A DNA stretch of 64,000 bases, from assembly GCF_014650115.1 (NCBI RefSeq), contig NZ_BMUI01000001.1, positions 744,001-808,000 of the forward strand, read 5' to 3'. Positions 61,599 through 64,000 of the stretch are shown here, piece by piece; within the stretch, counting starts at the first letter, position 1, and each line of letters opens with the position of its first letter. This DNA is from Streptomyces olivaceoviridis (lineage in GTDB: Bacteria > Actinomycetota > Actinomycetes > Streptomycetales > Streptomycetaceae). The notes below the pieces were generated by a model. That model was not told where the DNA came from. It searched no databases and saw only the letters and a program-made list of their open reading frames with translations. A program made the translations under genes and the position numbers.

Positions 61599-62288
61599 TC
61601 AGTGCTGGTAGCCGTAGACGCCGCGGGCCTGGTCGCGGACGAGGCGGCCCTTCTCCAGCTCGATGACGCGCTTGCGCATCTGGTCCACGATGTTCTGGTC
61701 GTGCGTCGCCATGATGACGGTGGTGCCCGTCCGGTTGATGCGGTCGAGCAGCTTCATGATGCCGACGGAGGTCTGCGGGTCGAGGTTGCCGGTGGGCTCG
61801 TCGGCGATGAGCAGCTTCGGCCGGTTGACGAACGCGCGCGCGATGGCGACGCGCTGCTGCTCACCACCGGACAGCTCACCGGGCCTGCGGTCCTCCTTGC
61901 CGCCGAGCCCGACGAGATCGAGCACCTGCGGCACGGACTTGCGGATCTCGCCACGGGACTTGCCGATGACCTCCTGGGCGAAGGCCACGTTCTCGGCGAC
62001 CGTCTTGTTCGGCAGCAGCCGGAAGTCCTGGAAGACCGTGCCCAGCTGGCGGCGCATCTGCGGCACCTTCCAGTTGGACAGGCGCGCGAGGTCCTTGCCC
62101 AGCACGTGCACCTGACCGTGGCTGCACCGCTCCTCGCGGAGGATGAGCCGCAGGAAGGTCGACTTTCCGGAGCCGGAGGACCCCACGAGGAAGACGAACT
62201 CGCCCTTCTCCACCTCCAGGGAGACATCCCTGAGTGCGGGCCGGGTCTGCTTGGGGTAGACCTTGGAGACATTGTCGAATCGGATCAC
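61599..62288 (-). CDS. ftsE: FtsE, ATPase of the FtsEX complex
   Basis: 229 aa ABC ATPase. Walker A is [10 protein letters not shown], the signature ELSGGEQQR, and Walker [13 protein letters not shown]. It drives FtsX to activate peptidoglycan hydrolysis at the septum. The start is GTG at 62288 ([10 protein letters not shown]). It is the first gene of the ftsEX transcript; the leader 62289-62551 is gene-free and shared with the divergent zinc-ribbon gene. Confidence 0.96.
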   Translation of the reverse strand: MIRFDNVSKVYPKQTRPALRDVSLEVEKGEFVFLVGSSGSGKSTFLRLILREERCSHGQVHVLGKDLARLSNWKVPQMRRQLGTVFQDFRLLPNKTVAENVAFAQEVIGKSRGEIRKSVPQVLDLVGLGGKEDRRPGELSGGEQQRVAIARAFVNRPKLLIADEPTGNLDPQTSVGIMKLLDRINRTGTTVIMATHDQNIVDQMRKRVIELEKGRLVRDQARGVYGYQH

Positions 62289-62551
62289 GGATGCACCACG
62301 GGTCGCCGGGGGTAGATGAGCGTGACCATACGCGAACCGGGTGTGCAAGTGCAGTCGCGGGACGAGGTTGGGCAATACTTGTACGTTTTTGTACCGGCCG
62401 CTTCCCGCGCCCCCCTTCCCGGAGGCCCCGCGCACGCGCCGCGGGAACCTGGCACAGTGGAAGGGAGACGAAGGACGACGGGAACGCGGGGGAACGTTCT
62501 CGTCCCCGTGAGCGTTGTGCATGTGATGGCCGGTGCAAGGAGGGCGAGCGC

Positions 62552-62752
62552 ATGACGTACGACCGGTTGGTGTGCGCGAACTGCGCGGCGCCCGTGAGCG
62601 AGGGCCGGTGCCCGGTGTGCCGTGCCAACCGCGAGCGACTGCAGCAGGAGGGCTTCTTCGGAGGCCTCGGCGGTGTGAACCCGATGGCGCTGATCGCGCT
62701 GCTGGCGGTACTGATCGCCGCGGTGGCACTGCTGGCGCACCAGACCGCCTGA
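62552..62752 (+). CDS. Small zinc-ribbon membrane protein
   Basis: 66 aa. A zinc ribbon ([19 protein letters not shown]: two C-x2-C pairs) precedes one membrane helix ([19 protein letters not shown]). AAGGAGGGCG lies just before the ATG. Its family is common in Streptomyces and is uncharacterised. A strong hairpin follows the stop. It is divergent from ftsE. Confidence 0.85.
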   Translation: MTYDRLVCANCAAPVSEGRCPVCRANRERLQQEGFFGGLGGVNPMALIALLAVLIAAVALLAHQTA

Positions 62753-62762
62753 CCCGAAGCGC

Positions 62763-62798
62763 CGCAAGGGCCCGGAGCCGAGGCTCCGGGCCCTTGCG
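62763..62798. terminator. Bidirectional terminator hairpin
   Basis: A 17-bp perfect inverted repeat (arms 62763-62779 and 62782-62798) between the zinc-ribbon gene and the convergent LAETG protein gene. Confidence 0.88.
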
Positions 62799-62828
62799 CG
62801 TGTGCCGTGCGTGACCTTGTGGCTACGG

Positions 62829-63791
62829 TCAGGCGGCGGCGCCGCGACCGCTCACCAGGCGCGGCAGGACGCGGAAGCCGATGCCGCCGGCGATCATCGT
62901 CGCGGCGCCGACGAGCAGGAACGCGGTCTGGCCGGCACCGGTCTCGGCGAGCTGCTTGTCGCCGCCCTGGGCCGAGGTGTCGGAGCCGGTGTCGGTCAGC
63001 GCCGAGGAGCCCTCGTCCTGCGGGACGTTGTTGTTGCCGCCGTCGGGGCCGGTGTGGTTGCCGCCGGTGGTGGAACCGCCGCCCGTGGAACCGCTGGTGC
63101 CGCTGTCGCCACCGTCGGTGGAACCGCTGGTGCCGCTGTCGCCACCGTCGGTGCCGTTGCCACCGCTGTTGCCGTTGCCACCCGAGTTGCCGTTGCCGCC
63201 GTCGGTGCCGTTGCCGCCACCGTTGCCGTTGCCACCCGAGTTGCCGTTGCCACCGTCGGCACTGTTGCCGCCCGAGTTGCCGTTGCCACCCGAGTTGCCA
63301 TTGCCGCCGGAGTTGCCGTTGTCGCCGCCGGTGGAGGCGTCACCGCCGTTGCCGTTGCCGCCGGAGGTGCTGTCGCCACCGCCGATGGAGGCGTCACCGC
63401 CGATGGAGGCGTCACCGCCGATGGAGGCATCGCCACCGATGGAGGCGTCACCGCCGATGGAGGCGTCACCGCCCGTGGAGGCGTCACCGCCCGTGGCCGC
63501 GTCGCCACCCGTGGAGGCGTCGCCACCGCTGGCAGCCGCGCCGCCCGAGCCGTCGGTGCCGGCCGAGCCGGTGGTGGTGCCGCCGTCGGTGCAGATACCG
63601 ACCGGGCAGCCGCCGCCACCGTCCGTGTTGCCGCCGTCGGCGCCCACACCGCTCACGCCGAGGCTGATCGGGCCCGCCTGGACATCGAGGTCCAGGGCGG
63701 AAGCCGCGCCGGCCGCCGTCAGCGACGCACCGGCCGCGATCACGGCGCCGGCGGCTATCCGCGCGACCCGGATCCGCGTCTTCTTCGTCAT
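62829..63791 (-). CDS. Secreted LAETG sortase-anchored repeat protein
   Basis: 320 aa. A signal peptide (IRVARIAAGAVIAAGASLTAAGAASA) is followed by a Gly/Ser/Asn-rich repetitive body. Eight GGDAST/GGDASI/GGDAAT units lie at about residues 88-140, then NGNSGG units to about 220. The C-terminus has the sortase motif LAETG followed by GAGQTAFLLVGAATMIAGGIGF and a basic RLVSGRG tail. LAxTG is the class E sortase motif of Streptomyces. The protein should be covalently linked to peptidoglycan on the outer wall. It starts at the ATG near 63791. The gene-free 63792-64000 region upstream holds its promoter. Confidence 0.9.
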   Translation of the reverse strand: MTKKTRIRVARIAAGAVIAAGASLTAAGAASALDLDVQAGPISLGVSGVGADGGNTDGGGGCPVGICTDGGTTTGSAGTDGSGGAAASGGDASTGGDAATGGDASTGGDASIGGDASIGGDASIGGDASIGGDASIGGGDSTSGGNGNGGDASTGGDNGNSGGNGNSGGNGNSGGNSADGGNGNSGGNGNGGGNGTDGGNGNSGGNGNSGGNGTDGGDSGTSGSTDGGDSGTSGSTGGGSTTGGNHTGPDGGNNNVPQDEGSSALTDTGSDTSAQGGDKQLAETGAGQTAFLLVGAATMIAGGIGFRVLPRLVSGRGAAA

Positions 63792-64000
63792 ATGGTTGCT
63801 ACCCCCAGTAGCTGTACGTCAATGAGGCTTCGCGTGGGGCGTGCCGTGATCGACGGAGGCAGCTGGTGACGAAGTGGCGTCAACTCGATCCCCCGGTTCA
63901 CATGCGCCCCAAGAGTACGCATGCCGCGCCCCACCCTTCCGACTTTTCACAGCAACGTCAAGGCCGTTGCGGGCGCAATGTCCGGTGGGAGGGCGTTTGC

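Noticed and set aside
63380-63540. CRISPR-like array
   Set aside because: The 18-bp repeats are contiguous coding repeats in a Gly-rich protein, with no spacers.

Overview
This window comes from a high-GC actinobacterium and is almost certainly from a Streptomyces chromosome core. The base composition is strongly GC-rich with third-position GC bias, and GTG starts are frequent. Gene content and order follow the region I recall as about SCO2913-SCO2970 in S. coelicolor: clpS-pncB, ssgG, hpd, murA, a HU gene, sigU with its anti-sigma gene, narK-nnaR, matAB, ssrA-smpB and ftsEX. No phage, plasmid, CRISPR array or classical biosynthetic cluster is visible.

Layout. 1-5.7 kb: a partial JAMM (M67) peptidase, an amino-acid permease, DUF2017-clpS, and the NAD salvage genes pncB and pncA. 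5.7-22 kb: a secreted M6 metalloprotease, two RDD membrane proteins, the SsgA-like protein SsgG, a GlcD-type FAD oxidase, a TPR protein, hpd with a divergent Lrp/AsnC regulator, a membrane-anchored Lon-domain protease, an IclR regulator, an SF2 helicase and an MFS transporter. 22.1-26 kb: tRNA-Cys, a DUF397 gene, and an XRE (DUF5753) regulator gene split by a 2.49-kb group II intron whose two ends can be placed to the base. 26-33.3 kb: a two-domain SUKH-like immunity protein, then a tightly overlapped operon encoding a three-subunit xanthine dehydrogenase-like complex plus a 42-aa membrane protein and a P-loop kinase. 33.5-48 kb: GH20 hexosaminidase, DUF3039, YqgE, murA, HU, malic enzyme, a HelD-type helicase, SigU and its anti-sigma factor, a CGNR regulator, narK and the HemD-winged-helix regulator nnaR. 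48-52.3 kb: an accessory regulatory island made of two XRE/DUF397 modules, a DUF6879 protein, a frameshifted ATPase and two unknown proteins. 52.3-64 kb: matB/matA (extracellular PNAG-type glycan), LysR and MFS genes, tmRNA and smpB, an S41 protease, ftsX/ftsE, a zinc-ribbon membrane peptide, and a repetitive LAETG cell-wall protein.

How the genes fit together. Several neighbourhoods are functional units: NAD salvage (pncB/pncA), trans-translation (ssrA/smpB), N-degron proteolysis (clpS), nitrate uptake and its regulator (narK/nnaR), tyrosine catabolism (hpd/Lrp), and envelope or morphology functions (murA, ftsEX, ssgG, matAB, the sortase substrate).

The most unusual items are four. First, the xanthine dehydrogenase-like operon has a molybdenum subunit that appears to lack two hallmark motifs and an Fe-S subunit wrapped in about 430 N-terminal and 100 C-terminal low-complexity residues. 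Second, the group II intron sits in an XRE gene that also carries a frameshift. Third, the 48-51 kb regulator island has a perfect 16-bp palindrome in its divergent promoter. Fourth, a 12-bp hairpin sequesters the helD ribosome binding site.
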